Counted from the first letter of the stretch, positions 1 through 9,658 are shown. The stretch: DNA of 64,000 nt from Ensifer sesbaniae (GCF_013283665.1 NZ_JABEKU010000002.1:1300863-1364862); one strand, 5' to 3'. Notes: a model not told the origin generated them from the letters alone. Numbers and translations are program-made.

Positions 1-1333
1 CCTCGCCCGAATGCGAAATGACTGGAACGGCCAGATAGCTGACCACTGGCGGGTGCCCCTTCGGTATCCCGTAATAAGGAGCCGACTTTCCATAGCGCGG
101 GTCGGCTCGGATATCCGCCGAACGGACAACGCTAAGGCCGCGAAAGGTTGGGTCGAAGACGGCCGTATTGCGCGGTAGTTGGAAGTTCTCGAAAGCCGCT
201 CGTGGCCCGCCTGACAGGGTATAGCGCGTGTATCGCTCACCGTCGGGATCGGTGCGATTATAGAAGAAAGCACCGAACTTGGCCCCGGTGAGTTCAGTCG
301 CGGCGTCGGTGACCGTCTGAACGATATGATCCAGATTCTTACTCGCGATCGCCTTGGCGATCTTGTCGACCGCCTCAAGCCGGCGGTCGCTCACCTTGCG
401 CTTTGAGATGTCGAGAATGGAGACATAGGCGCGTTCGCAGCCCGGACCATCGAAAACGATTGTGAAGACGACGTCGATCCGTCGCCCGGAAAGAGTGCGC
501 ACTACGGTGTCGCTGCCGAACCGCCGTCCGCCTTCCCAGATGGTCACCAATTCCTCGAGGAAGATCGCCGACGTTTCCGGCAGGAAAGATCGAAGCAACT
601 CTTCCTTCCTGGTCGCTTCAAACAGTTCAACTGCGAATGGGTTGACGTCAAGGATCCGGACGCGCGTGATTGCTTCTTGCAGCACGTCTGGATGTGCCGC
701 CAGATGGCTTCGTAAATCCTTCACCCCCTCAGCCTGCAAGCTGTCCAGCAGGTCGACGACACGCAAAAAGTCTCGCTCCCAGACAGCCGCACCAACGTTT
801 TCGAAAAGAGAGCGGAACTTCGTTCCGCTCTCGTGGTTGCGCTGCTCGGGCGCTTTGAGCTCGCTGATGTCCATCAAAAGGTTCACCGCGCCGACGAACG
901 CACCGGTGCGGTCAAACAGCGGCGTAGGGTAAGGGATGAACGCCACCCGGGTACCGTCTGGCCGCTCCGCCAACACTTGATATCCGCGCACAGGCAATCT
1001 CTGCTGCAGGGTCAGAGCCATTGGACACTCGTCATGCGGCAATGGCGTACCATCGGGCCAATAGAGTTTCCAGGAGCCGCAGAATTCGGTTTTGCCGAGT
1101 TCTGGGCGAACACCCCAAAGCGATACGGCCGCTTCATTGAAAAAAGTGATCCGCCCGTCCGCATCCGTCGTGTAGACGGCCACCGGCAGAGCTTTAAGGA
1201 TCTCTTCGGCAGGGTAATCGCCGGTCCCGAGCAGTTGACACTGCTCGGATAGTGCTTTTGGAGCATTGGTTGGTAGTGACTGCATATCGCGATCGACCGT
1301 GTGCCCGTTACCGGTTTTCATTTCGATCTCCAT
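1..1333 (-). CDS. PAS/GAF-domain sensor protein (probable histidine kinase), 3' end outside window
   Basis: This frame is open on the minus strand from ATG at 1333 to the window edge, giving about 444 residues. A GGAG sits six bases before the ATG. Residues ~30-140 form a PAS domain (AVYTTDADGRITFFNEAA, ending MDISELK). A second PAS-like segment follows (RILDVNPFAVELF to SILDISKRK), then a GAF domain starts near residue 330 (TELTGAKFGAFFYN). PAS and GAF domains sense small ligands, redox state or light and usually feed a C-terminal histidine kinase, which would lie left of position 1. The response regulator directly upstream on the same strand supports a two-component pair. The kinase domain itself is not visible, so a cyclase or diguanylate cyclase output remains possible. 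Confidence 0.8.
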   Translation of the reverse strand, partial: MEIEMKTGNGHTVDRDMQSLPTNAPKALSEQCQLLGTGDYPAEEILKALPVAVYTTDADGRITFFNEAAVSLWGVRPELGKTEFCGSWKLYWPDGTPLPHDECPMALTLQQRLPVRGYQVLAERPDGTRVAFIPYPTPLFDRTGAFVGAVNLLMDISELKAPEQRNHESGTKFRSLFENVGAAVWERDFLRVVDLLDSLQAEGVKDLRSHLAAHPDVLQEAITRVRILDVNPFAVELFEATRKEELLRSFLPETSAIFLEELVTIWEGGRRFGSDTVVRTLSGRRIDVVFTIVFDGPGCERAYVSILDISKRKVSDRRLEAVDKIAKAIASKNLDHIVQTVTDAATELTGAKFGAFFYNRTDPDGERYTRYTLSGGPRAAFENFQLPRNTAVFDPTFRGLSVVRSADIRADPRYGKSAPYYGIPKGHPPVVSYLAVPVISHSGE

Positions 1334-1490
1334 CGCAGTCTCCGGCCAACCCCATCGTAGAGATCCGAGCCGTTTACACGATAGCAACTTACCTGAGCCC
1401 GCACAAACGGCGCGTGCGGAACGCAAAGCACTGCCGACACGCGTCGGACTTGGGCGCAATCGGGGAGTTGACAGCGCGGACGCGACATTC

Positions 1491-1886
1491 TCAGTCGACC
1501 AACGGCTGACTGGTGCTCGTGTCGTTTAGGAGTTGCGAGATCGCCGTCACGAGCTGAGCCATGGCGAAGGGTTTCTCAAGCATAACGCTGTTCGGGACAC
1601 CCTTCGAGGCCCAATCACGAGCGCTGTCGCCGCTGACATAAACGACGGGAATCTGTGGGTCGATTTCTCGCGCGGTGCGTGCGATATCCCACCCGTCAGG
1701 TGGAGCACCTAGCCGGATGTCAGTGACAACGCCATCGATTGGTGGGGTCGGGGCGTTTAAGATCCGCATGGCGTCCCGTGCATCGGTTGCCGTTACAATA
1801 TCGAAGCCGGCGTTCGCCAGCGCTTGCTCGAATTCCAAGAGCAGCAGCGCCTCGTCCTCAACCAGAAGTAAAGTTACGGTTTCCAT
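1491..1886 (-). CDS. Single-domain response regulator (CheY-like receiver)
   Basis: A receiver domain of about 131 residues with no output domain. The acidic pair is in LLLVEDEALLL, the phospho-acceptor Asp in GVVTDIRLG, the switch region in VVYVSGDS and the conserved Lys in MLEKPF. I chose METVTLLL at 1886 over the upstream ATG at 1904. It has GAGGGG just upstream, and the promoter at 1919-1943 predicts a transcript starting near 1911, too close to 1904. The PAS/GAF sensor gene follows 157 bases downstream on the same strand, so this receiver is its likely partner. Stand-alone receivers of this kind in rhizobia often act in stress phosphorelays. Confidence 0.85.
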   Translation of the reverse strand: METVTLLLVEDEALLLLEFEQALANAGFDIVTATDARDAMRILNAPTPPIDGVVTDIRLGAPPDGWDIARTAREIDPQIPVVYVSGDSARDWASKGVPNSVMLEKPFAMAQLVTAISQLLNDTSTSQPLVD

Positions 1887-1918
1887 TTTCCCCTCATGCG
1901 ACATTGCCCCGTCACCCG

Positions 1919-1943
1919 AACGTTAAGGACTGAAAAAGGTTCC
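1919..1943 (-). promoter_or_regulatory. General stress sigma (EcfG/RpoE2-type) promoter
   Basis: On the minus strand GGAAC (1943-1939) and CGTT (1922-1919) are separated by exactly 16 bases (CTTTTTCAGTCCTTAA). This matches the GGAAC-N16/17-CGTT consensus of alphaproteobacterial EcfG sigma factors; S. meliloti RpoE2 uses GGAAC-N18/19-TT. It lies 33 bases upstream of the METV start of the receiver gene and points at it. The inference is that the receiver and PAS/GAF sensor belong to the general stress regulon. Confidence 0.75.
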
Positions 1944-2966
1944 CCCTATTTTCGGGGGCTATCGATAGCCGAGCAGATTGAATCGGCTCCGCTAAAGCGC
2001 GACTATCAACCTGGAGGGTGGCAGCAACGCCCCTGCGATCCGACGAGATGCAACCTCGCTCACCTCGGTGATGATCCTGAGAGTGCCTGGTGTCTCTCCC
2101 CGCAACAAAATCCGTTTGCCTTTGGCTTTCGGTCTCGGCAACCTCCGGTCGGCCTACGGCCCGGTTACTCCCACTAACCTTGCGACAGGAAGAGAACAAA
2201 GGCGGCGGAAACACCGTTTGACAGAGGAACCCTTTGCTTCAGAGCGCTCGCGTCGTAATTGAAGGTTGGTGACCGCCTCCGGCGGCGACGAATGCATCCA
2301 GATCCGAGGCGAGTTAACGCGCCGAGAGAAAAGTGTTCCCCGCTATCCGACTTGGGTCCCATAGGCGAGCGCATAAGTCCTAGGGAGATTGTTGACGAAC
2401 CCAAAGGGCGCATAATTCGCAGTGCCTATCGCGCATCATCCACACAGCGCGTCTGGCCGAACCCAGAACCGTTCGCGCTTACCCTTCAGGACGGTTCTGG
2501 TCGCTGCGTCCCCTGGAACCCAGCGGCTCTACCTCAGGCGGTCACGGTCGGTTGCCTTATCGTCGGATCGGCCCATACTGTGCTTACCTCCGGGCAGACC
2601 GTCGAACGGTAAAACGGCAGGTTCAGACCGGACCTTGTTCGGGGCGCGCCGAGCTGGTATTTTCAGAAGGCTGGAGCGATAGACGTTTTAGTTGTTTCTT
2701 TATTAAGGGATACGACACCGCTGGTGCAAAGGGATGAGTTGGCACTCACCTCACGTGCGGTAGCTTGCCGAAAAGATCTTGCGGACGGATCGCGAGCTTA
2801 CGTCCAACACCGATTCACGAAAGAGTACGTGAACTTGCTGCATGACCCCGCCGTATCGGACAGGGATCACGGCAGGCTTCAATTCTATCCAATCTGACAA
2901 CCGAATTACGCGCGGAACAGGCGGACGGCTGCGCGTGTCCGCCTGTTCTCGTCATGGGGGGTTAAC
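1944..2966. other. Intergenic, about 1 kb, no supported gene
   Basis: I find no ORF with recognisable protein character or a good ribosome site here. Short frames on both strands have no family signature. A minus-strand stretch near 1994-2130 reads like a short protein tail (RILLRGETPGTLRIITEV) but I cannot assign it. The right end carries the GGGGGG ribosome site of the next gene. Confidence 0.5.
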
Positions 2967-5777
2967 ATGGCCAAAAGTACCTCGAAGGCATTGTCCGACA
3001 CAGTTTCCATTCTTGAGGACGCCAGCCGAACGGGGAATGTGCTCTCAAACGATACCGGCCTCATCCAGGTTACCAAGACGAAGTTCGCAGGCAGTTCGTT
3101 TAACGTGGCCTCGGGCGGCACAACGATTCAAGGGACTTACGGCTATCTGACGATTTGGCCCGATGGCAGGTACAGCTACACCGCCAATACGCCGAAGGCC
3201 GAAAGCCTTGCTGAAGGGCAAACGGGCACGGACGTTTTCACTTATACCGCCGTCGACGCAAGCAAGAAGACCATGAGCACAACGCTCACGCTGACCGTCA
3301 CCGGCGTAAACGATGGACCGCTCGCAGTGGCCGATTCCTTCTCGGTCACGGAGGACACCAACAATGCAGCCTTCCCCAACCCGGTGAGCGGCAATGTGCT
3401 TGCCAATGACACCGACGTGGATCTCGCCGACACCCACACGGTATCTGCGGTCAACGGTTTGGCAGCGAATGTTGGGGCCGGCGTTCAGGGTACCTATGGC
3501 ACGTTGCGGCTGAACAGCAATGGCAGCTTCACCTATATCCTCGACAACTCGAAGACGTCAGTGCAGGCGCTTACTGACGGCCAGACGGTAACGGACGTCT
3601 TCACCTACACAAATTTGGACAACCATGGTGCCTCGTCCATCACGACGGTGAAGATCTCCGTCATAGGCACCAACGACGCGCCGGTTGCGGTGGCCGATGG
3701 TGCCGTGGTGAAAGAAAATACCAATGACGCGGCGTCTCCCAATCCAGCTAGCGGCAACGTCCTTACCAACGACACCGACCCGGATTCCGGCGATGGGCAC
3801 ACGGTCTCAGCAGTCAACGGCCTGGCAGCAAATGTCGGGCTCGCCCTCCAGGGCATATATGGCTCGCTGCGGCTCAACGGCGACGGCAGTTTCACCTATA
3901 CCCTCGATAACTCACAGCCGTCGGTGCAGGCTCTCGCTGAGGGCCAGACAGCAACTGATGTGTTCAGCTACACAAATACGGATAACCACGGCGCCTCGTC
4001 CACCGCGACCCTGACGGTCACCGTAACCGGCACCAACGATGCGCCCGTTGCCGGGAACGATGCCCTGTCGACCGGTGTCAACACGGCGCTTGTTTTTGCA
4101 GCCGCAGATTTGCTCACCAACGACACCGATCTCGATAAGGATGCCTTGGTTGTGACGGCTGTTTCCGGCGACAGCGATATCCATGGGACGGTGAGCCTCG
4201 ATAACGGTACGATCACCTATGTTCCCGATCAGGACTTCGCCGGACAAGCGTCGTTCATGTACGAGATTTCGGACGGCAACGGTGGTATTGCGACGGGAAC
4301 CGTGAGCGTCAGTGTCACATCGGCCCCGCCCGTCGCGGTGGCTGATGCAGCATCCGTCAAGGAAGACACGAACAATGTCGGCTTCCCCAATCCGGTGGTC
4401 GGCAACGTTCTGACCAACGACACCGATCCGGATTCTGGCGACACGCACGTGGTTTCGGCAGTCAACGGCGCGGCGGCGAACGTTGGGGCCGCCATAGCAG
4501 GCGCATATGGCACGCTGTCGCTCAGCGCCGATGGCGCCTTCACCTACACCCTCGACAACCTGAACCCATCGGTGCAGGCGCTCCGTGACGGCCAGACGGC
4601 AACTGACGTGTTCAGCTACACCAACGAGGACAACCACGGCGCCTCGTCCACCACGACCCTGACGGTCACCGTCACCGGCACCAACGACGCGCCCACCGCC
4701 GGGGGGGATAGCTACAACTGGAGCATGGATACGAGCATCACAATTCCGGTGCGCAAGGGCGTCCTGGGCGATGACAAGGATGTCGATGGTGATCCGTTGC
4801 ATCCGGTTCTTGTTTCCGGTCCCTCCCATGGGACGTTGGCGCTCAATGCGGACGGCTCGTTCACCTACACCCCGAACACCAACTATACAGGCAGCGACAG
4901 CTTCAAATATGCCGCAAGCGACGGGATTGCCACGAGCAACACCGCAACCGTCAGCATTCACGTCAGCGACACGCACGAATGGGCGACCAATATCTACCCA
5001 AGCGGCGATCCGGCGGGGCTGGGCTGGAATCCGTTTACGGGGACCCTTTTTCTTGTCGACTCTGAAGCCGATGAGTCTCCCTATTTCTCGAACGATAATA
5101 TGTTCGAGCTCAACACCAGGGGTGAACGTCTCGCGACGATTAGCCTGGCGTCCTTCACCAAAGAACCCACAGGCGTGGCCTTCGGCGTTGATCCGAACAC
5201 CGGGCAGCACCTGATGTTTGTCACCGATGACGATAAGAAGAAGGTCCTGGTCCTAGATGCTACGGATCCTTTACATCCAACACCGATTAGAAGTTTTTCG
5301 ACCGTTGGTCTCGACAGTACGGTCATCGACACGGAAGACGTCACGATCAATCCTCGGACCGGCAATCTCTATATCGCCGGAGAGCTGACCCACTCGATCT
5401 ATGAGGTCACGCAGGCGGGCGATTTGGTCAGAAAGATCGAGCTCCCCGACCCGATCACCAATCCGGAAGGCATCGCCTACGACGTCCAGAACAACGTCTT
5501 CTACGTCGTTGGCTTCTTCAGCCAGAATGTGTTCAAGGTGAGCGCCGACACCGGGCAGATCCTGGAGACGATCACAGACCTGGCGAAGCGACCAAATCCG
5601 TATAATGACGGCAGGGGCCTCTATCCCAAGGGCGTCGAGCTCGCGCCGTCCAGCGACGATCCAAGCAAGATGAGCCTATGGGTCGCCGACTACGGATATG
5701 ACCAGCATGCAACGCCTGACGGAAGGCTTTTCGAGATTCCGCTTCATGTGCCGTTTGAGTATTCTCTTTTGGTTTGA
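2967..5777 (+). CDS. VCBS/cadherin-like repeat protein with C-terminal beta-propeller
   Basis: A 936-residue protein, probably surface-located or secreted. ATG at 2967 follows GGGGGG at five bases. Residues ~1-115 form a degenerate repeat. Full VCBS-type repeats of ~120 residues lie at ~115-234, ~234-356 and ~450-571, each with the motifs NVLTNDTDPDSGD, GSFTYTLDN and DVFSYTN-DNHGASS. Shorter tandem-95/cadherin-like units lie at ~356-450 and ~571-669 (GTLALNADGSFTYTPN). From ~669 the sequence changes to a propeller of NHL or SdiA-regulated type (EPTGVAFGVDPNTGQHL, ITNPEGIAYDVQNNVFYVV). There is no Sec signal and no RTX nonapeptide run at the C-terminus, so the export route is unclear. Such repeats mediate adhesion or carbohydrate binding and often bind calcium. 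Near-identical DNA in the repeats could recombine and vary the repeat number. Confidence 0.85.
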   Translation: MAKSTSKALSDTVSILEDASRTGNVLSNDTGLIQVTKTKFAGSSFNVASGGTTIQGTYGYLTIWPDGRYSYTANTPKAESLAEGQTGTDVFTYTAVDASKKTMSTTLTLTVTGVNDGPLAVADSFSVTEDTNNAAFPNPVSGNVLANDTDVDLADTHTVSAVNGLAANVGAGVQGTYGTLRLNSNGSFTYILDNSKTSVQALTDGQTVTDVFTYTNLDNHGASSITTVKISVIGTNDAPVAVADGAVVKENTNDAASPNPASGNVLTNDTDPDSGDGHTVSAVNGLAANVGLALQGIYGSLRLNGDGSFTYTLDNSQPSVQALAEGQTATDVFSYTNTDNHGASSTATLTVTVTGTNDAPVAGNDALSTGVNTALVFAAADLLTNDTDLDKDALVVTAVSGDSDIHGTVSLDNGTITYVPDQDFAGQASFMYEISDGNGGIATGTVSVSVTSAPPVAVADAASVKEDTNNVGFPNPVVGNVLTNDTDPDSGDTHVVSAVNGAAANVGAAIAGAYGTLSLSADGAFTYTLDNLNPSVQALRDGQTATDVFSYTNEDNHGASSTTTLTVTVTGTNDAPTAGGDSYNWSMDTSITIPVRKGVLGDDKDVDGDPLHPVLVSGPSHGTLALNADGSFTYTPNTNYTGSDSFKYAASDGIATSNTATVSIHVSDTHEWATNIYPSGDPAGLGWNPFTGTLFLVDSEADESPYFSNDNMFELNTRGERLATISLASFTKEPTGVAFGVDPNTGQHLMFVTDDDKKKVLVLDATDPLHPTPIRSFSTVGLDSTVIDTEDVTINPRTGNLYIAGELTHSIYEVTQAGDLVRKIELPDPITNPEGIAYDVQNNVFYVVGFFSQNVFKVSADTGQILETITDLAKRPNPYNDGRGLYPKGVELAPSSDDPSKMSLWVADYGYDQHATPDGRLFEIPLHVPFEYSLLV

Positions 5778-5892
5778 TGTTTGATCCAAATCCGCTGGTC
5801 CCCGCAATGACGGTGAAGAGGTTGAATTAGCCCCCGAAAGGCACGGACATGCTCCCTTACTTAGCTAAGTGGGTAGGAGTAATGTTGATAAG

Positions 5893-6099
5893 ATGACTAG
5901 TAGCAATTTTAAGATGGAAGTCCTTTCGGGTCCGGAACGGCGACGGCGTTGGAGCACGGCGGAGAAGCTGGCCATTATTCAAGAGACCTACGAGGCGGAT
6001 GCGACGGTGAGCATCGTTGCCCGGCGCCACGGTTTCCAGTGGATACATTATACAACGAGCGCAATGTCTGACTCTCGTGGGATTGAACTAACCCGCTGA
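5893..6099 (+). pseudogene. Truncated IS66-type transposase accessory protein (TnpA)
   Basis: The first ~45 residues ([36 protein letters not shown]) match the helix-turn-helix of IS66-family TnpA. After RRHG, near 6032, the frame passes into unrelated sequence beginning FQWIHYTT, which is copy A of the dispersed repeat described below. No TnpB or TnpC follows. The element was therefore cut at about 6032 and only the 5' end survives. Confidence 0.75.
6033..6060 (+). repeat. Dispersed 'GATACATTA' repeat, copy A
   Basis: The sequence TTCCAGTGGATACATTATAC matches the core of a ~50-bp repeat found on the plus strand at four other places in this window. Copy A is the shortest and sits exactly where the IS66 fragment is broken. 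Confidence 0.55.
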
Positions 6100-6184
6100 T
6101 GCGGGAGAGGTCGGGTTTGGAGGCGCGGTCTCCTGATGGGATGTTGGGGTGTTGAGAACCAACCCCTGACCAGGAGACCGACCG

Positions 6185-7053
6185 ATGACCGACGCTCCGG
6201 CAGCGGTGAGCCCGCTGCGCCGCCGCATGATCGACGACATGACACTCCGCAACCTGTCGCCGGCCACGCAACGATCCTACCTGCATGCCGTAACAAAGTT
6301 CAGCCGTTATTTCGACCGCTCCCCCGATCGGCTGGGTTTGGAGGATGTGCGCGCTTCCAGGTGTACCTGGTGTCGCAGGGCATCTCCTGGCCGGCACTCA
6401 ACCAGACGGTCTGCGCCTTGCGCTTCTTTTACGGCGTGACGCTGGACCGGGCGGAGATCCCCGAGCGGATTGCCTATGCGCGCACGCCCCGCAAGCTGCC
6501 GGCGATCTTGAGCGCCGACGAGGTCGTGCGCTTTCTCGAGGCGGTGCCGTCGTTGAAGGCACGCACGGCGCTGACGACCGCCTATCCCGCTGGACTGCGT
6601 GCCTCGGAGACGGTGAGCCTGAAGGTCGCCGACATCGACAGCCAGCGCATGGTGATTCAGGTCCGTCACGGCAAGGGCGCCAAGGATCGCACGGTGATGC
6701 TGTCGCCGCAGTTGCTTGCCATCCTACGCACCTATTGGCGGCTGGCACGCCCGAGGAACTGGCTGTTTCCCGGACGCGGCGACAAGCCGATCGATGCGCA
6801 GGTGCTGTATGCCGCCTGCCGTTCGGCGACCAAGGCGGCGGGATTGACCAAGCGGGTCAGCGTGCACACGCTGCGGCACAGCTTTGCCACCCATCTGCTC
6901 GAGAGCGGCGTCGATATCCGCATCATCCAGGTGCTGCTCGGACACACCCACCTGTCGACGACGGCGCGCTACACGCAGGTGGCGACAACGACGATCGCCC
7001 GGACCGAGAGCCCGCTTGATCGGCTGCGCCTGGAGGTCGTGCCGCCGGCCTGA
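6185..7053 (+). pseudogene. Tyrosine recombinase/integrase, frameshifted
   Basis: The SAM-like N-terminal domain (MTDAPAAVSPLRRRMIDDM, ATQRSYLHAVTKFSRYF) is read from ATG 6185. At about 6350 (after EDVRA) the protein continues one frame over as FQVYLVSQGISWPALNQ, consistent with a single-base loss. The rest of the catalytic domain is intact in the second frame: Arg in GLRASE, HTLRHSFATHLLE (H-x-x-R), LLGHTHLSTTARYTQ (His and Tyr). Integrases of this type lie directly upstream of IS91-like transposase genes in rhizobia, as here (10 bases to the next gene). The N-terminal frame is too short to act alone, so I call it a pseudogene. Confidence 0.8.
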
Positions 7054-7062
7054 GATCGCGCT

Positions 7063-7622
7063 ATGCGACCGGCGCTGGAGGTGGCGGACATCTTCCGCCG
7101 CCATGGCCCCCGCTTATCGTCCTACCCATGACGGTCATCTCGGCCGGGGAGAGCGCCGCGTCATGGCGGCGATCGAGCTGTGCCGGACTGCGGCGCTCGG
7201 CGGCCATGTCGAGACCTGCGACGATTGCGCCTTGAGCAGCGTTGCCTACAACTCGTGCCGCAACCGCCATTGCCCCAAATGCCAGGGTGCCACGCGCGAT
7301 CGCGATTACCTCCACGGCAACGCACCGCGCTCGATGACGCTGGCGCCGCACGAGTTCATCCGCCGTTTCCTGCTCCAGCCTGCCCGTCGGCTTCCACCGC
7401 ATCCGCCACTACGACTTCCCCGCCAACGGCATCCGCCGCGCCCGCCTCGCCGTCATCAGCCGACTGCTGGCCGGTGCCCCACCGCAACGCCGCCGGGCCG
7501 AAGGCGGGCAGCCCGGGCACCAGCGCGCCCGCTTCGATCCGACCGTCTGTCCCTGCTGCGGCGGCATCCTGCGCATCACCGCCAGGCTGCGGCGGGCGCG
7601 GGCATGGCCCGACATGTCATGA
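7063..7622 (+). pseudogene. IS91-family transposase, internally deleted and frameshifted
   Basis: It starts MRPALEVADIFRRHG and continues, after a shift near 7105, as AYRPTHDGHLGRGERRVM and the zinc-binding NSCRNRHCPKCQG motif. Immediately after that the HUH catalytic core is missing. The sequence jumps to the C-terminal part (MTLAPHEFIRRFLL), shifts again near 7380, and ends with VGFHRIRHYDF and a last CPCCGG motif. At least two frameshifts and a large internal deletion make it inactive. Together with the integrase just upstream it is the remnant of one IS91-like element. Confidence 0.8.
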
Positions 7623-8014
7623 GTGCCTGCCGCCGGTCCCGACAGCCTTGCCGTACCGGCCCAGGTCGGTGCGATGCCGATCTGAGCTCCTGTGTCATCT
7701 CGCTGCGGTTCTGGCGCTGCCAAAGCCGCGCTCAAGACCCCGGTGTTCCCCGCAACACCAGCGCCGGACGCCACCGCACCGCGGCATTGCCCCCGCCGCA
7801 GCGGCGCGCGCCATCAATACCGGCGCGCCACGATCAAACGCCGTAGCACTAAATCCATAGCGCCGTGCCAGCGTCAGCGGGCGAGTTCAATCCGGCTTCA
7901 ATGAGGTCGCGCCCGGCGCCAGTTCGCCAGCCCATCCCTGCGCGACCTCACAGAACCCTCCCGATTCCTTTTGGGCTTCGAATCCGAATCGATGCTGCAA
8001 ACAGGAGGTTTGCG
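7623..8014. other. GC-rich spacer between IS91-like and IS630 remnants
   Basis: I find no gene here. It is probably the downstream tail of the IS91-like element, but I cannot place its terminus from sequence alone. An AGGAGG ribosome site near 8004 belongs to the IS630 remnant. Confidence 0.4.
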
Positions 8015-8805
8015 GTGGGTTCAGCGATATCTCTTTGCGACAGGATTATGATGGGTTGGCGCTCCGGCGGTTGGCTCGGCAAACGAGGGATGCCGATCAA
8101 GCCCGTCGCTTGCTTGCGCTGGCGTCGATCTACGACGGCGGCTCTCGTTCAGAGGCCGCTCGCCTCGGCAGCGGGACGGTGCAGATCGTCCTCGACTGGG
8201 TCGTGCGGTTTAACGAGCGCGGTCCCGATGGACTGATCAACGGAAAAGCACCGGGTGGACCCGCGAAGCTGAACGACGCGCAACGGCAGGCGCTGGCGAA
8301 AACCGTTGAAAGCGGCCGATTCCCGCTGTGCACGGTGCGTTGGCGGCGCAAGGACCCCGTTCAGTGGCTGTTTGAGGAATTCCGGATATCACCGCATGAT
8401 CAGCGCACGATGTGGGCCGACATCTTCGGCGCGATCTGCCCGAAGAAGGGCAAGGGTGCTGGTCTCGTCCTTCCCTATTGCGACAGAGGCGATGCAGGAA
8501 CACCTTGTCAGCAACGCCGTCGATCCCGGAGCACATGCCGTGCTCATTCTCGACCAAGCCGGATGGCACGTCACGCCGAAGCTGAAGGTGCCGGACAACA
8601 TCACCTTGATGTTTCTGCCGCCGCGGTGGCCGGAATTGAACCCGGTCGAGAACCTCTGGCAGTTCATGAGGGACAACTGGTTGTCGAACCGCGTCTTCAA
8701 GGACTACGACGACATCGTCGATCAATGCTGCCGCGCTTGGAACAGGCTCGTCGAGCAACCGCGGAAGATCCCATCGGAATGCGCGATTGGGCGCATCGGT
8801 CATGA
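8015..8805 (+). pseudogene. IS630-family transposase, deleted and frameshifted
   Basis: Pieces of one IS630 transposase are spread over two frames. The helix-turn-helix part reads LRRLARQTRDADQARRLLAL, SRSEAARLG, WVVRFNERGPDGLINGKAPG. After QWLFEEFRIS about 100 residues, including the first catalytic Asp, are missing and the sequence resumes at PHDQRT-FGAICPK. A shift then gives LILDQAGWHVTPKLKVPDN, LPPRWPELNPVENLWQFMRD, carrying the second Asp and the Glu. It returns to the first frame at IGMRDWA. A likely extra base near 8035 also separates the GTG start at 8015 from the frame. The element cannot transpose on its own. Confidence 0.85.
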
Positions 8806-9211
8806 TCAGCGCACGTTGGCACAGAACGGGAACAAACGTGGCACAATCGTCGCGCGAACCATTCGCAACTGGAAACCAAGCTTCAAGGTTTCCGTCGAAA
8901 ACCCGGACGTTCCGTCTGGGACTAGCAGTGTGATGACGTCCCAGGGCGTAGGGCAGCATGCGCTCCGAGACACGGGCCGTCGGAGTATGCATCTTCTATG
9001 TTTCCTACAACGGCACTAAAAACAAGCCGAACGGAGTTCCGGGTGTGGCGTCGAGATCAAAACGCTCGATCGCCCAGGGCGTCAAAGGGGTGTTGCGTCA
9101 CGTCTCAGGCGCGGCCACGATCGGAGGCAACGCATAACGAATGGTGGCGTTGTCGTTCAGCCGCTTCTTACCGCGCTGAAAGGCTCCCGACCCAGCACAA
9201 GTACGACGCTG
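8806..9211. other. Intergenic, no supported gene
   Basis: About 400 bases follow the IS630 remnant. Short frames on both strands show no family signature, and no terminator or operator was seen. Confidence 0.4.
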
Positions 9212-9658
9212 CTATTCGCCACACGCTTTGAGCACGTCGACTTTCCCTCCAGGAGCAAGCGCAAAATGGCAAACAACTGTCGTGCCTGGCGAAAAAGTCG
9301 CGGTACCCCCAACCTCAACTCGTGCTCCATCTCCGGAAAATTCAATCTCGGGCGCGCCAACGCTGTAGACCCCGCCTTTGACGAGTTCCACGGAATGAAC
9401 AATCCGGGCCCGGCCTTTCTCGCTCCCCGCTAGCTTCCATTCCGCCACGACGCGCGACGAAACGTGTTCGAAACCCTGGCTTACAACGATGATGCGATAG
9501 CTGCCTTCGCCAATGCCGTCTTCTCTCCAGTACCCGCCTTCCACGACCGCCATAACGTCGGGATCCACCAGCGCCTCGGCGAAAGACTCGTGGGCAGCGA
9601 ACAGAACAAGGCACCCGAACAGTTTGCCAAGAATGCGGCCCCCTTTTGCAATGCTCAT
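9212..9658 (-). CDS. Secreted hypothetical protein
   Basis: A 148-residue protein read from ATG 9658, preceded by GGGGGG about seven bases upstream. An upstream in-frame start at 9709 would bury the signal peptide. Residues 1-28 (MSIAKGGRILGKLFGCLVLF, then AAHESFAEA) look like a Sec signal peptide with a cleavage site near SFA-EA. The mature part is rich in beta-strand patterns (GSYRIIVVSQGFEHVSSRVV, GGVYSVGAPEIEF) and ends CGE; one Cys pair (VVCHF and KACGE) could form a disulphide. I do not recognise the family. No operon partner is visible. Confidence 0.65.
   Translation of the reverse strand: MSIAKGGRILGKLFGCLVLFAAHESFAEALVDPDVMAVVEGGYWREDGIGEGSYRIIVVSQGFEHVSSRVVAEWKLAGSEKGRARIVHSVELVKGGVYSVGAPEIEFSGDGARVEVGGTATFSPGTTVVCHFALAPGGKVDVLKACGE

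Noticed and set aside
1912-2214. 100-codon minus-strand frame upstream of the receiver gene
   Set aside because: It runs through the general-stress promoter, has no ribosome site and no family match.
3316-4690. Regular repeats as a CRISPR array
   Set aside because: The repeats are ~360 bp, coding, in frame and match VCBS domains; there are no short spacers and no cas genes.
3912-5210. 432-codon open frame on the minus strand inside the VCBS gene
   Set aside because: It is antisense to a repeat gene with strong protein signature; the frame has repetitive Val/Gly/Arg content mirroring the repeats and no family match.
6340-6360. Programmed frameshift in the integrase
   Set aside because: No slippery run or downstream structure is visible at the shift, and the neighbouring transposase is also broken; decay is the simpler reading.
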